From NCBI RefSeq assembly GCF_007830515.1, contig NZ_VLKT01000029.1, positions 1 through 64,000 of the forward strand: DNA of 64,000 nt, given 5' to 3'. Every line of letters begins with the position of its first letter. Positions within the stretch are counted from its first letter, which is position 1. A program made the translations under genes and the position numbers. The DNA is from Mesorhizobium tianshanense. GTDB lineage: Bacteria > Pseudomonadota > Alphaproteobacteria > Rhizobiales > Rhizobiaceae. The notes below the pieces were generated by a model that saw only the letters and a program-made list of their open reading frames with translations, did no database searches and had not been told where the DNA came from. Shown here one piece after another: positions 1 through 8,448 of the stretch.

Positions 1-253
1 GCCAGCGCCCGCCAGGCACGCGATGATGGTAGGGAAGGTAGCGGCGCAGGAAGTCGAGATGGGCCTTTCCCCAGTCGGCGATCAGATCGTAGTCGTCGCA
101 ATCGCAGATCGTGCCGCAGACGACCAGGAACAGCACTTCGCTCAGCGGATGGGCGACTCGCCACGGCTCGCGCGGGTCCTCTATGGCGGCAAAATGGTCC
201 AGAAGCGCCTTCAGGCGCGGCTTCTCGAACCCCTCGAGGGCAGCAATGGTCAT
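1..253 (-). CDS. ISAs1-family transposase, N-terminal part
   Basis: The first 84 codons of a minus-strand gene that leaves the window at its left edge. The start is the ATG at 253. The translation (MTIAALEGFEK..., then IEDPREPWRVAHPLSEVLFL and YDLIADWGKAHLDFLRRYLP) has the layout of the N-terminal transposase-associated domain of ISAs1/H-repeat proteins: a short helical lead, the IxDPR motif, then a hydrophobic helix. The DDE catalytic domain would lie outside the window. No frameshift is visible in this part. The family call rests on motif recognition, so whether the full element is intact cannot be judged here. Confidence 0.75.
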   Translation of the reverse strand, partial: MTIAALEGFEKPRLKALLDHFAAIEDPREPWRVAHPLSEVLFLVVCGTICDCDDYDLIADWGKAHLDFLRRYLPYHHRVPGGRW

Positions 254-337
254 GGCGGGCGCTCCGAATCAATGAGCGCCCATGGAATCAGCCAATCGAC
301 AACAGCGAAAGCGCGTTAACCTGAGTTCGGAGCCCTG
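1..337 (-). mobile_element. Right-hand end of an ISAs1-type insertion sequence
   Basis: Upstream of the transposase start the sequence ends, read on the minus strand, with CAGGGCTCCGAACTCAGG at 337-320. ISAs1-family terminal repeats typically begin CAGGG, so I place the outer boundary at 337. The flanking bases 338-347 would be one copy of the 8-10 bp target duplication. The other end is off-window, so neither the inverted repeat pair nor the duplication can be confirmed. The element sits only 45 bp beyond the stop of the next gene. Confidence 0.55.
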
Positions 338-382
338 GGAAAACCCGCCGCTGCAAGGACGACATGTCGCGCCGCGGCAGGG

Positions 383-2308
383 TCAGCTTGTATGGGGGAC
401 GAGCTTGTTGACCGTTTCCGGGAAGAAATCGGGTGCTGCACGGCGCTTGCCGAACATCATGTCGTATTGCAGCAGACGGAAATCGCGGATGGCCGGATCG
501 ATCTTCTTCTGCCGCGCCCAGTCCGGTGTAGCCTCGCCCGCCGGCGTCAACAGCAGATTGCGGTCGACGACACGGTAATGCTCGCGCATCTGGCCGAGAA
601 AGCCGGTGTAATAGGGGTGGCTGATCCCGGCCGTGGTCAGGATATGGTAGGGCAGGAAGGCCGGGCTCACCGCACCCATGTCCTCGGCCGGGCCGGTGCG
701 GTTCGACCATACGATCAGCGGCGTCTGGTGATGCAGCAGCATCTGGTCGGGCGGCTCTTTGCGCGGCGCGACATTGTCCTTGAGAAAGCCGGTCTCGACA
801 TAGACCGGACCGAGCGGCGGCAGATGGTCGCCGAAGAAGGCGATGATCGTCGGCCGCTGGCGGTTCTTCGCCCATTCGACAAGGCGCCCGAGGCCCTTGT
901 CGGCGTCAGACGCCCCCTCTGTGAAGCTCAGCAGCGAATCCTTCGCCCACTGGCTGGTCGGCGCTTGCACCTTATGGGTCGGATTGTAGTAGCGATACGG
1001 CTCATAGGGTCCGTGGTTCTGCAGGCTGACCGCGAAGAAGAAGAACGGATCGTCGGTGGCGTCGGCTTCGCGGATGATCTCGTCGGTCATCGCCGCATCC
1101 GAGGCCAGCGGTCCGCGCTTTTCGAGATATGGCATGTTTTCTTCCGACTTGAAGTCATCGAAGCCGAAATCCTTATAGACCGGCGTGCGGTTCCAGAACC
1201 AGTTCGTGCCCGGATGGATGGCGCGCGTCTCGTAGCCCTGGCTCTTCAGGAACGTCGCCATCGACGGCACCGGCGCGCGGACATATTGCTGGTAGGGGAT
1301 GCTGCCGGCCGGCAGGAAGGCGTTGGAAAAGCCCGTCAGCGCCTCGAATTCGACATTGGCGGTCATGCCGCCGAATTCGGGCGAGAACATGTAGCCCGAA
1401 CGCAGCGCCCGCACGTTGGGAATCGGGTCGGGCGTGATGGTGACGCCGGGCAGTTCGGTCGGATCCCAGAAGGATTCGCTCATAACGACGATGATGTCGG
1501 GCTTCTCGGCCGGTACCGAGGCTGTCACGTCAGGCCTGTCGATTGCCGCGATGGACTTGTCGGAATAGCCGGCAGGCGCCGAGACGTGGGCCATCGGCAC
1601 GTTGAGCGCAAAGGCGAGCGCGAAGCCGTTGGAGGCGTAGTTTTCCTTCTGGTCCCACATGATCGGGATGATCTGCAACCGGTCGCGGGTCCATGAGAAG
1701 GTCGCGTAATCCATGATCGAGACGAAGAAGGCGAGCAACGGCACGGTCAACGTCAGCCGGGCAAGGCGGCCCTTGTGGCTGAGCGCCGGCACCCGGCGGC
1801 GCCACTGGCGCCAGCCATAGACGAGCAGCGACAGTCCGCCGACGACGCCGACCGCTATGGCGAGGGCAGTTCCCGGGCGATCGCGCACCAGAAGCGGCAT
1901 CAGCGCCACGATCTGGCGTGAATACAAGAAATCGGTCGGATAGAGCGGATCACCTAGATAGAGCGATTTCTGATGGCCGATAAAGGCCAAAGCCAGCGTC
2001 AGCGGCGCAACGATCACCAGGCTCTGGTGGCTGCGGCCGAGCACGGCATCGAGGCCGATCAGGATCAGCGCGAAGATGATGATGGTGGTCCAGCCCGGCT
2101 TGAACGGCTGCAGGAAGAAGCTGACGGTGCCGGCAAAGCTGCCGCGCACGATCAGTTCGATCGCAAACACCAGAATGGCGGCGGCGAGCAGGCTGACGAG
2201 GCCGTAGCGGATAACAGGCCATTTCCGGCCCGGCAGATAGCCGGTGGCCGGATCGCCTTCCAGAAACTGTGGCGCGGCTCTGCCTGCGCCTTTCCTAGTC
2301 ATTGCCAC
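383..2308 (-). CDS. LTA synthase-like sulfatase-family membrane phosphoglycerol transferase
   Basis: 641 residues. Several membrane helices lie in roughly residues 32-210, followed by a periplasmic alkaline-phosphatase/sulfatase-fold domain from about 270. Visible family motifs are IIVVMSESFWDP (metal-binding Glu near 278), GGMTANVEFEALTG (the expected nucleophile Thr near 316) and FFGDHLPPLG (metal-binding Asp/His). This is the architecture of LtaS and of OpgB-type enzymes that move phosphoglycerol from phosphatidylglycerol to a periplasmic acceptor. In a Gram-negative rhizobium the likely acceptor is an osmoregulated periplasmic glucan, which is inference. The gene is monocistronic and divergent from fabD, with a Pho box between them. 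Confidence 0.8.
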   Translation of the reverse strand: MAMTRKGAGRAAPQFLEGDPATGYLPGRKWPVIRYGLVSLLAAAILVFAIELIVRGSFAGTVSFFLQPFKPGWTTIIIFALILIGLDAVLGRSHQSLVIVAPLTLALAFIGHQKSLYLGDPLYPTDFLYSRQIVALMPLLVRDRPGTALAIAVGVVGGLSLLVYGWRQWRRRVPALSHKGRLARLTLTVPLLAFFVSIMDYATFSWTRDRLQIIPIMWDQKENYASNGFALAFALNVPMAHVSAPAGYSDKSIAAIDRPDVTASVPAEKPDIIVVMSESFWDPTELPGVTITPDPIPNVRALRSGYMFSPEFGGMTANVEFEALTGFSNAFLPAGSIPYQQYVRAPVPSMATFLKSQGYETRAIHPGTNWFWNRTPVYKDFGFDDFKSEENMPYLEKRGPLASDAAMTDEIIREADATDDPFFFFAVSLQNHGPYEPYRYYNPTHKVQAPTSQWAKDSLLSFTEGASDADKGLGRLVEWAKNRQRPTIIAFFGDHLPPLGPVYVETGFLKDNVAPRKEPPDQMLLHHQTPLIVWSNRTGPAEDMGAVSPAFLPYHILTTAGISHPYYTGFLGQMREHYRVVDRNLLLTPAGEATPDWARQKKIDPAIRDFRLLQYDMMFGKRRAAPDFFPETVNKLVPHTS

Positions 2309-2346
2309 CTTACAATTCCCCGACCCATAAACAAAACGTCACTGAA

Positions 2347-2364
2347 CTGTCATCAATCTGTCAC
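2347..2364. promoter_or_regulatory. Pho box (PhoB binding site)
   Basis: CTGTCATCAATCTGTCAC on the plus strand: two 7-base direct repeats separated by 4 bases, with at most one base off the classical PhoB half-site CTGTCAT. It lies 39-56 bases upstream of the ATG of the LTA-synthase-like gene (minus strand) and about 210 bases upstream of fabD (plus strand). The repeats read in the fabD direction, but the short distance favours the minus-strand gene. PhoB control of phosphoglycerol transfer under phosphate limitation would make physiological sense; the target is inferred. Confidence 0.6.
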
Positions 2365-2573
2365 GAAAAGCTAGCGTCTGTGGCTGAAATAAGAAGAGCC
2401 AGCAAACGAATCGTGAGCGATTTTCATCAGGAGTGATCGCTAAAAAGCCTTTTGGAACAGGCGCTCGGCCGGTGATGCCAGGCCGGAGCGGGCTGGAGTC
2501 GGTCAATGGCGGACTTGACTTGCCCGCCCGCCTTGCGTCACAGGCAGGAAAAATCAGCCGCTTGGGAGCACAC

Positions 2574-3527
2574 ATGGCCGTCGCATTCACCTTTCCGGGA
2601 CAGGGCAGCCAGGCTGTCGGCATGGGCAAGGACCTTGCCGACGCCTTTCCGGAATCGCGGAAGATCTTCGAAGAGGTCGATGACGCGCTCGGCGAAAACC
2701 TGTCGAAGCTGATCTGGGAAGGGCCGGAAGAGGCGCTGACACTGACCGCCAACGCCCAGCCGGCGCTGATGGCCGTATCGCTTGCCGCGATCCGGGCGCT
2801 GGAATCGCGCGGCTTCTCGCTGAAGGACAAGATTGCCTATGTCGCCGGCCATTCGCTCGGCGAATATTCGGGACTTGCCGCCGCCGGTTTCGTTTCGGTC
2901 GCCGATGCTGCCCGGCTCTTACGTATCCGTGGCAATGCCATGCAGGCGGCAGTGCCGGCCGGCGAGGGCGCCATGGCGGCGATTATCGGGTTGGAGCAGG
3001 CCGATGTCGAAGCTGCCTGCGCTGAAGCTGCTAAAGGTTCGGCCAAAGGCTCGGTTTGCCAGATCGCCAACGACAATGGCGGTAGCCAGTTGGTGATCTC
3101 CGGCGCCAGGGCGGCGGTCGAGTTGGCGGCGAAGCTGTGCACGGAAAAGGGCGCCAAGCGGGCGCTGATGCTGCAGGTTTCGGCGCCTTTCCATTCGGCG
3201 CTGATGGCACCGGCGGCCGAGATCATGCGCGAGGCGCTGGCCGGGGTGACGAAGAACGCGCCGCTCGTGCCCGTGGTCTCCAACGTGTCGGTTACCCCGT
3301 CCAGTGATCCGGACGCAATCGCCCGCCGCTTGGTCGAACAGGTTACTGGCCGCGTGCGCTGGCGCGAAACGGTGGAATGGTTCGGCGCGAACGGCATTGC
3401 GACGCTTTACGAGGTGGGCGCCGGCAAGGTGCTGTCGGGACTGGCGAGGCGCATCAACCGCGACATCGCCACCAGCGCCGTCGACACGCCGGCCGATGTC
3501 GAGGCGGCGCTGGCGGCGCTCGCATAA
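2574..3527 (+). CDS. fabD: Malonyl CoA-acyl carrier protein transacylase
   Basis: 317 residues from the ATG at 2574, which has GGGAG nine bases upstream. An in-frame ATG at 2433 would add 47 residues with no family similarity. The enzyme moves malonyl from CoA to ACP, supplying the elongation substrate of type II fatty acid synthesis in the cytoplasm. The N-terminal FPGQGSQ motif, the nucleophile loop GHSLGEYSG (Ser94) and the catalytic His in SAPFHSALM (about 206) are all present. It is followed within 60 bp by fabG, then acpP and fabF, the usual fatty-acid cluster. Confidence 0.95.
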   Translation: MAVAFTFPGQGSQAVGMGKDLADAFPESRKIFEEVDDALGENLSKLIWEGPEEALTLTANAQPALMAVSLAAIRALESRGFSLKDKIAYVAGHSLGEYSGLAAAGFVSVADAARLLRIRGNAMQAAVPAGEGAMAAIIGLEQADVEAACAEAAKGSAKGSVCQIANDNGGSQLVISGARAAVELAAKLCTEKGAKRALMLQVSAPFHSALMAPAAEIMREALAGVTKNAPLVPVVSNVSVTPSSDPDAIARRLVEQVTGRVRWRETVEWFGANGIATLYEVGAGKVLSGLARRINRDIATSAVDTPADVEAALAALA

Positions 3528-3584
3528 CAACCACGATTTGACCTCACCCGTGTGAAGGGTGTTCTCTGAGATCAGGAGACAAGA

Positions 3585-4322
3585 ATGTTCGAATTGACCG
3601 GTCGCAAGGCGCTCGTCACAGGCGCATCAGGAGGCATCGGCGAGGCGATCGCCCGGGTGCTGCATGCGCAGGGCGCCATCGTCGGCCTGCACGGCACCCG
3701 CTTCGAAAAGCTGGAAACGCTAGCCGCCGAACTCGGCGACCGGGTCAAGCTGTTCCCGGCCAACCTTGCCAATCGCGACGAGGTCAAGGCGCTCGGCCAG
3801 AAGGCCGAGGCCGATCTCGACGGCGTCGACATTCTCGTCAACAATGCCGGCATCACCAAGGACGGGCTGTTCGTGCGCATGGCGGACGCCGACTGGGATA
3901 CGGTGCTCGAGGTCAATCTGACCGCCGTGTTCCGGCTGACCCGCGAACTCACCCATCCGATGATGCGGCGCCGGCATGGCCGCATCATCAACATCACCTC
4001 TGTGGTTGGCGTCACCGGCAATCCCGGCCAGACCAACTACTGCGCCTCCAAGGCCGGCATGATCGGCTTTTCCAAGTCGCTGGCGCAGGAGATCGCCACC
4101 CGCAACATCACCGTCAACTGCGTCGCCCCAGGCTTCATCGAATCGGCGATGACCGACAAGCTCAACGACAAGCAGAAAGAGGCGATCATGGCGGCGATCC
4201 CGACACGGCGCATGGGCACCACCGCCGAAGTCGCTTCCGCCGTCGCCTACCTCGCTTCCAACGAAGCTGCCTATGTCACCGGCCAGACCATCCACGTGAA
4301 TGGCGGCATGGCGATGATTTGA
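3585..4322 (+). CDS. fabG: 3-oxoacyl-ACP reductase
   Basis: 245 residues, the normal FabG length, with AGGAG shortly before the ATG. It performs the first, NADPH-dependent reduction of each fatty acid elongation cycle. It is a classical short-chain dehydrogenase: cofactor loop TGASGGIGE (12-20), NNAG motif (87-90), catalytic Ser139, Tyr152 and Lys156 (YCASK), and a C-terminal VTGQTIHVNGGMAMI. The position between fabD and acpP fixes the identity against the many other SDR enzymes. Confidence 0.95.
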   Translation: MFELTGRKALVTGASGGIGEAIARVLHAQGAIVGLHGTRFEKLETLAAELGDRVKLFPANLANRDEVKALGQKAEADLDGVDILVNNAGITKDGLFVRMADADWDTVLEVNLTAVFRLTRELTHPMMRRRHGRIINITSVVGVTGNPGQTNYCASKAGMIGFSKSLAQEIATRNITVNCVAPGFIESAMTDKLNDKQKEAIMAAIPTRRMGTTAEVASAVAYLASNEAAYVTGQTIHVNGGMAMI

Positions 4323-4350
4323 CAGTTGCGGGAAAACGCCCCTTTTCGCC

Positions 4351-4379
4351 TTGGACCCAAGCGGATTTTCGTGTAATGC
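4351..4379 (+). promoter_or_regulatory. Possible sigma-70 promoter for acpP
   Basis: TTGGAC at 4351-4356 and TAATGC at 4374-4379 are separated by 17 bases, within the 190-bp gap between fabG and acpP. The acpP start is 134 bases further on. A separate acpP promoter is common because ACP is needed in great excess over the enzymes. This is a consensus match only; no transcript data are available. Confidence 0.35.
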
Positions 4380-4512
4380 GGCCCGCAACCCGGCGGTTTC
4401 GGGCAAAAACCGGTCCGGTGCCGTTGCGTTTCCGGCAGGACCATCTTTCAGCTTGATTAGCGGCATTCTGCCCGCTAACGAAGACAGACAACCAAAAGAC
4501 GAGGATGCCCAA

Positions 4513-4749
4513 ATGAGTGACACCGCAGAGCGCGTCAAGAAGATCGTTATCGAGCACCTTGGCGTCGATGCCGACAAGGTGACGGAGCAGGCGAGCTTCA
4601 TCGATGATCTGGGCGCGGACAGCCTCGACACGGTCGAACTCGTCATGGCGTTCGAAGAAGAGTTCGGCGTCGAGATTCCCGACGATGCGGCCGAAACCAT
4701 CCTGACTGTTGGCGATGCAGTGAAGTACATCGACAAGGCTTCAGCCTGA
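4513..4749 (+). CDS. acpP: Acyl carrier protein
   Basis: 78 residues from the ATG at 4513. It is the acidic four-helix carrier that holds growing acyl chains on a phosphopantetheine arm. The attachment motif GADSLDTVEL places the modified serine at residue 37. Length and sequence (MSDTAERVKKIVIEHLG...) are typical of rhizobial housekeeping AcpP, unlike NodF or the long-chain AcpXL. fabF follows after 34 bp. Confidence 0.97.
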   Translation: MSDTAERVKKIVIEHLGVDADKVTEQASFIDDLGADSLDTVELVMAFEEEFGVEIPDDAAETILTVGDAVKYIDKASA

Positions 4750-4783
4750 CGCTATTTGCAGTCATCACCGGGGAGGACCTGCG

Positions 4784-6046
4784 ATGAGGCGTGTCGTCGT
4801 CACGGGCCTTGGGCTGCTTTCGCCGTTTGGCATGGGCTTCGAGCATAGCTGGAAGGAGCTTCTGACCGGCCGCAGCGCAGCCAAGCGCATCACCGAGTTC
4901 GAGGTGGAGGATCTTGCGTGCAAGGTCGCCCACGTCATTCCGCGCGGCAGCGGCGAGAACGCTACCTTCAATCCCGAGACCGTTCTCGAGCCGAAGGAAT
5001 TGCGCAAGATTGGCGACTTCATCCTTTACGGGATCGCGGCCGCCGACGAAGCCCTGAAGGATTCGGGATGGGCGCCGAAGACGCATGAGGAGCAGTGCGT
5101 CACCGGCGTGCTGATCGGCTCGGGCATCGGCGGCATCGAAGGCATCGCCGAGAACGCGATGATCTTGAAGGAGCGCGGTCCGCGCCGCATCAGCCCGTTC
5201 TTCATCCCGGGCCAGATCATCAATCTCGTCTCCGGCCAGGTCTCGATCCGGCATGGGCTGAAAGGCCCCAACCACGCCGTCGTCACCGCTTGCTCCACCG
5301 GCGCGCACGCCATCGGCGATGCCGCCCGGCTGATCATGTGGGGCGATGCCGACGTGATGGTCGCGGGTGGCACCGAGGCCCCGGTGACGCGGCTGTCGAT
5401 CGCCGGTTTCGCTGCCTGCCGGGCGCTGTCCACCGACCGTAACGACGCTCCGGAAACGGCCTCGCGTCCCTATGACCGCGACCGGGACGGCTTCGTCATG
5501 GGCGAGGGCGCCGGCGTCGTCATTCTGGAGGAGCTGGAACACGCCAAGGCGCGCGGCGCCAAGATTTATGCCGAGGTCACCGGTTACGGCCTGACCGGCG
5601 ATGCCTACCACATCACCGCGCCGGCCGAGGATGGCGACGGCGCCTTCCGCTGCATGGCAGCGGCGCTGAATCGGGCCAAGCTGACGCCCGCAGACGTCGA
5701 CTACATCAATGCGCACGGCACATCGACCATGGCCGACACGATCGAGCTCGGCGCTGTCGAGCGGCTGGTCGGCAACGCTGCGTCGAAAATATCGATGTCG
5801 TCGACCAAATCGTCGATAGGCCACCTTCTGGGCGCGGCGGGCGCTGCCGAGGCGATCTTTTCGATTCTCGCCATTCGCGACAACATCGCGCCGGCCACCA
5901 TCAATCTCGACAACCCGGAGCGCGAAACGGCGATCGACCTGGTGCCGCACAAGCCGCGCGCCCGCCAGGTCGACGTGGCGCTGTCCAATTCCTTCGGCTT
6001 CGGCGGCACCAACGCCTCGCTGGTCTTCCAGCGCTACAATGGCTGA
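4784..6046 (+). CDS. fabF: 3-oxoacyl-ACP synthase II
   Basis: 420 residues with a GGGGAGG-like ribosome site before the ATG. It condenses malonyl-ACP with acyl-ACP and governs the temperature-responsive elongation of unsaturated chains. It has a thiolase fold with nucleophile Cys170 in VVTACSTGAH, the first His in INAHGTSTMADT (about 310), the second in SSIGHLLGAAGAAEA (about 346) and the C-terminal glycine loop NSFGFGGTNASLVF. It lies directly downstream of acpP, as in most bacteria. Confidence 0.95.
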   Translation: MRRVVVTGLGLLSPFGMGFEHSWKELLTGRSAAKRITEFEVEDLACKVAHVIPRGSGENATFNPETVLEPKELRKIGDFILYGIAAADEALKDSGWAPKTHEEQCVTGVLIGSGIGGIEGIAENAMILKERGPRRISPFFIPGQIINLVSGQVSIRHGLKGPNHAVVTACSTGAHAIGDAARLIMWGDADVMVAGGTEAPVTRLSIAGFAACRALSTDRNDAPETASRPYDRDRDGFVMGEGAGVVILEELEHAKARGAKIYAEVTGYGLTGDAYHITAPAEDGDGAFRCMAAALNRAKLTPADVDYINAHGTSTMADTIELGAVERLVGNAASKISMSSTKSSIGHLLGAAGAAEAIFSILAIRDNIAPATINLDNPERETAIDLVPHKPRARQVDVALSNSFGFGGTNASLVFQRYNG

Positions 6047-6148
6047 CCGGTCCGCCGACCGGCACGGCTCGCGCGTGTCGTCAATTTTGCCATATTCGCC
6101 CCTACTCTGCCCAAGGGGATTCGTTGCGAGATCAAACGGTAGGGCGCC

Positions 6149-7378
6149 ATGAACACAAATTCGGCGGACAAGGGGGAATTCGGGCAACGGTCCGCACCGC
6201 CGGGTCCGATCGTGCCGAAGACGGCCAGCGAAGCACTGCGGCCTGAAGCCGGCACGCCGCCGCCCAAACGCTCGCGCGCCTCGCGCAGCCAGTTCGTCGT
6301 GTTCATGAACTTCGTCATCTCCTTGGTGATGCTGATGGTTCTGGCGGCCGGCTTTGCATTGTATTTCGGCAAGCAGGAATTCAACGAGCCCGGCCCGTCG
6401 GCCAATGCCGACACCTTCCTGGTCAAGCCGAACACTGGCGTCCAGGAAATTGCGGAGCAGCTCGAGCGGCGCGGACTGATCAGCGACGCACGCATCTTCC
6501 GCCTTGGCGTGCGTGCCTTTGGCAATGATTCCGCACTGAAGGCAGGCGAATACGAGATCAAGCCGCAGGCCTCCATGCACGACATCATGGAGTTGCTGAA
6601 GAGCGGTAAGTCGGTGATGTATTCGCTGACCGTCCCCGAGGGACTGACCGTCGAGCAGGCGCTGCAGCGCATCGCCGATCAGGCAGCGCTCGACGGCGAT
6701 ATGCCGGCGACCATTCCACCCGAGGGCAGCCTTGCTACCGACACGCTGCGTTTCACCCGCGGCGCGACACGCCAGCAGATGGTCGACAAGCTTTTGGCGG
6801 ATCAGAAGAAGCTGGTCGAGGATGTCTGGCAGCGGCGCGCCCCCGACCTGCCGCTGGCCAGTGTCGAGGACTTCGTCATTCTGGCTTCGATCGTCGAGAA
6901 GGAGACAGGCAAGGGCGATGAACGCTCGCGGGTCGCCGCCGTCTTCCTCAACCGGCTGGCCAAGGGCATGCGGCTGCAGTCCGATCCGACCATCATCTAC
7001 GGCCTATTCGGCGGCAAGGGCAAACCCGCCGACCGCCCGATCTACCAGTCGGACATCCAGAAGCAGACGCCCTATAACACTTATCTGATCAACGGCCTGC
7101 CGCCGACGCCGATCGCCAATCCCGGCCGTGCGGCACTGGAAGCCGTCGCCAACCCATCGAAGACCGATGACCTTTATTTCGTCGCCGACGGCACCGGCGG
7201 TCACGTCTTTGCAGCGACGCTCGCCGAGCACAACGAGAACGTCGCCCGCTACCGGGCGATGCAGAAGAAGCTGGCCGATGAGGCCGCCAAGGCCGGTGCT
7301 GCCAAGGCCGAAGCCGCCAAGGTTGAAGGCCAGACCGATGCGCCGGTGGACGGCGGCGATGCGGGGGCGGCGCAGTAG
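6149..7378 (+). CDS. mltG: Endolytic peptidoglycan transglycosylase MltG
   Basis: 409 residues. A proline-rich cytoplasmic N-terminus (1-50) precedes a single membrane helix (about 51-72), a LysM-like segment containing NTGVQEIAEQLERRGLIS, and the YceG catalytic domain. The catalytic Glu is in LASIVEKETG, and SRVAAVFLNRL and LQSDPTIIYGL are family signatures. MltG cuts nascent glycan strands and is proposed to end their synthesis. The C-terminus carries an extra Ala/Lys/Glu-rich tail. It follows fabF by 102 bp, a frequent arrangement in alphaproteobacteria. Confidence 0.93.
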   Translation: MNTNSADKGEFGQRSAPPGPIVPKTASEALRPEAGTPPPKRSRASRSQFVVFMNFVISLVMLMVLAAGFALYFGKQEFNEPGPSANADTFLVKPNTGVQEIAEQLERRGLISDARIFRLGVRAFGNDSALKAGEYEIKPQASMHDIMELLKSGKSVMYSLTVPEGLTVEQALQRIADQAALDGDMPATIPPEGSLATDTLRFTRGATRQQMVDKLLADQKKLVEDVWQRRAPDLPLASVEDFVILASIVEKETGKGDERSRVAAVFLNRLAKGMRLQSDPTIIYGLFGGKGKPADRPIYQSDIQKQTPYNTYLINGLPPTPIANPGRAALEAVANPSKTDDLYFVADGTGGHVFAATLAEHNENVARYRAMQKKLADEAAKAGAAKAEAAKVEGQTDAPVDGGDAGAAQ

Positions 7379-7552
7379 CGTCGGAGGGTTCCGAGATCGT
7401 CCCTCCGATCCGTTTGACGGCAGCGACGTGCTGTTTTTTGATCAGGAGCGCCTTGCGTCCGATTTGGCGAAGAGCGCTCCGGCATTTGAAGCCACGCATG
7501 ACCTGCCCGGAACCGCTTCCGGGATCATGCGCCAGGGGGACGCAAGGGCATC

Positions 7553-8443
7553 ATGAATTTGCAGAGCATGACCGGTTTTGCGCGGGCCGTCGCCGAACAT
7601 GAAGGCACGTCGATCGCCTGGGAGGTCAAGTCGGTCAACGGCAAGAGCGTCGAGGTCAGGCTGCGGCTGCCGCAGGGCCTCGAGCGACTGGAGCCGTCTG
7701 TCAGGCAGACGGTGCAGAAGCGTTTTGCGCGTGGCAATTTCCAGGCCACGCTGACCGTCGGCCGCGCCGCCGGCCAGCAGGCGCAGCCCGTGGTCAACGA
7801 GGCCTTCCTGAGGGATCTGGCGGGGCTGGCCAGGCGGCTGAAGGAGCAGTTCGGCGTAGCGCCTGCGACAGCTGACGGGCTGCTTTCGCTGCGCGGCGTG
7901 CTCGATATCCCCGAAACCACTGAGACCGAAGAGGCGCGGGCGGCGCTCGACGGCGCTATCCTAGCGGCGCTCGAAGTGGCTCTGGGCGGGTTGGAACAGG
8001 CACGCCAGGGCGAGGGCGCCGCCCTACGTTCGCTGCTGTCTGGCCATATCGATGCCATCGAGGCGCTGACGCTGCGCGCCGAGGCCGATCCGTCGCGCGA
8101 GCCTGCGGTGATCCGCGAACGGATTGCCGAGCAGGTCCGGCTGCTGATGGATGCCTCCGCCAATCTCGACGCCAGCCGGCTGCATATGGAAGCAGCGTTC
8201 CTGGCCACCAAGGCCGACATCCGCGAGGAGATCGACAGGCTGAAGACGCATGTCGCGTCCGGCCGGGTGCTGCTGGCAGGCGGCGGCGCCATCGGCCGCA
8301 AGCTCGATTTTCTGGCGCAGGAATTCAACCGCGAATCGAATACGCTGTGTTCGAAGTCGAACGCCGCTACGGTCACCGCCATAGGGCTGGAGCTGAAGGC
8401 GGTCGTCGACCAGTTCCGCGAACAGGTCCAGAATCTGGAGTAA
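7553..8443 (+). CDS. YicC family stress-induced protein / endoribonuclease
   Basis: 296 residues, the normal YicC length. It begins MNLQSMTGFARA, the hallmark N-terminus, and ends with the DUF1732 signature DFLAQEFNRESNTLCSKS. Characterised YicC proteins act as endoribonucleases or RNase adaptors affecting sRNA stability. It sits immediately upstream of gmk, a widely conserved pairing, with only 5 bp between stop and start. Confidence 0.93.
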   Translation: MNLQSMTGFARAVAEHEGTSIAWEVKSVNGKSVEVRLRLPQGLERLEPSVRQTVQKRFARGNFQATLTVGRAAGQQAQPVVNEAFLRDLAGLARRLKEQFGVAPATADGLLSLRGVLDIPETTETEEARAALDGAILAALEVALGGLEQARQGEGAALRSLLSGHIDAIEALTLRAEADPSREPAVIRERIAEQVRLLMDASANLDASRLHMEAAFLATKADIREEIDRLKTHVASGRVLLAGGGAIGRKLDFLAQEFNRESNTLCSKSNAATVTAIGLELKAVVDQFREQVQNLE

Positions 8444-8448
8444 CCCTG

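Noticed and set aside
392..1696. Plus-strand open frame of 434 codons
   Set aside because: Antisense to the LTA-synthase-like gene; no recognisable domain.
4643..6580. Minus-strand open frame of 645 codons
   Set aside because: Exactly antisense to acpP-fabF-mltG; the translation is Arg/Gly/Asp-rich with no domain. High GC makes such antisense frames common here.
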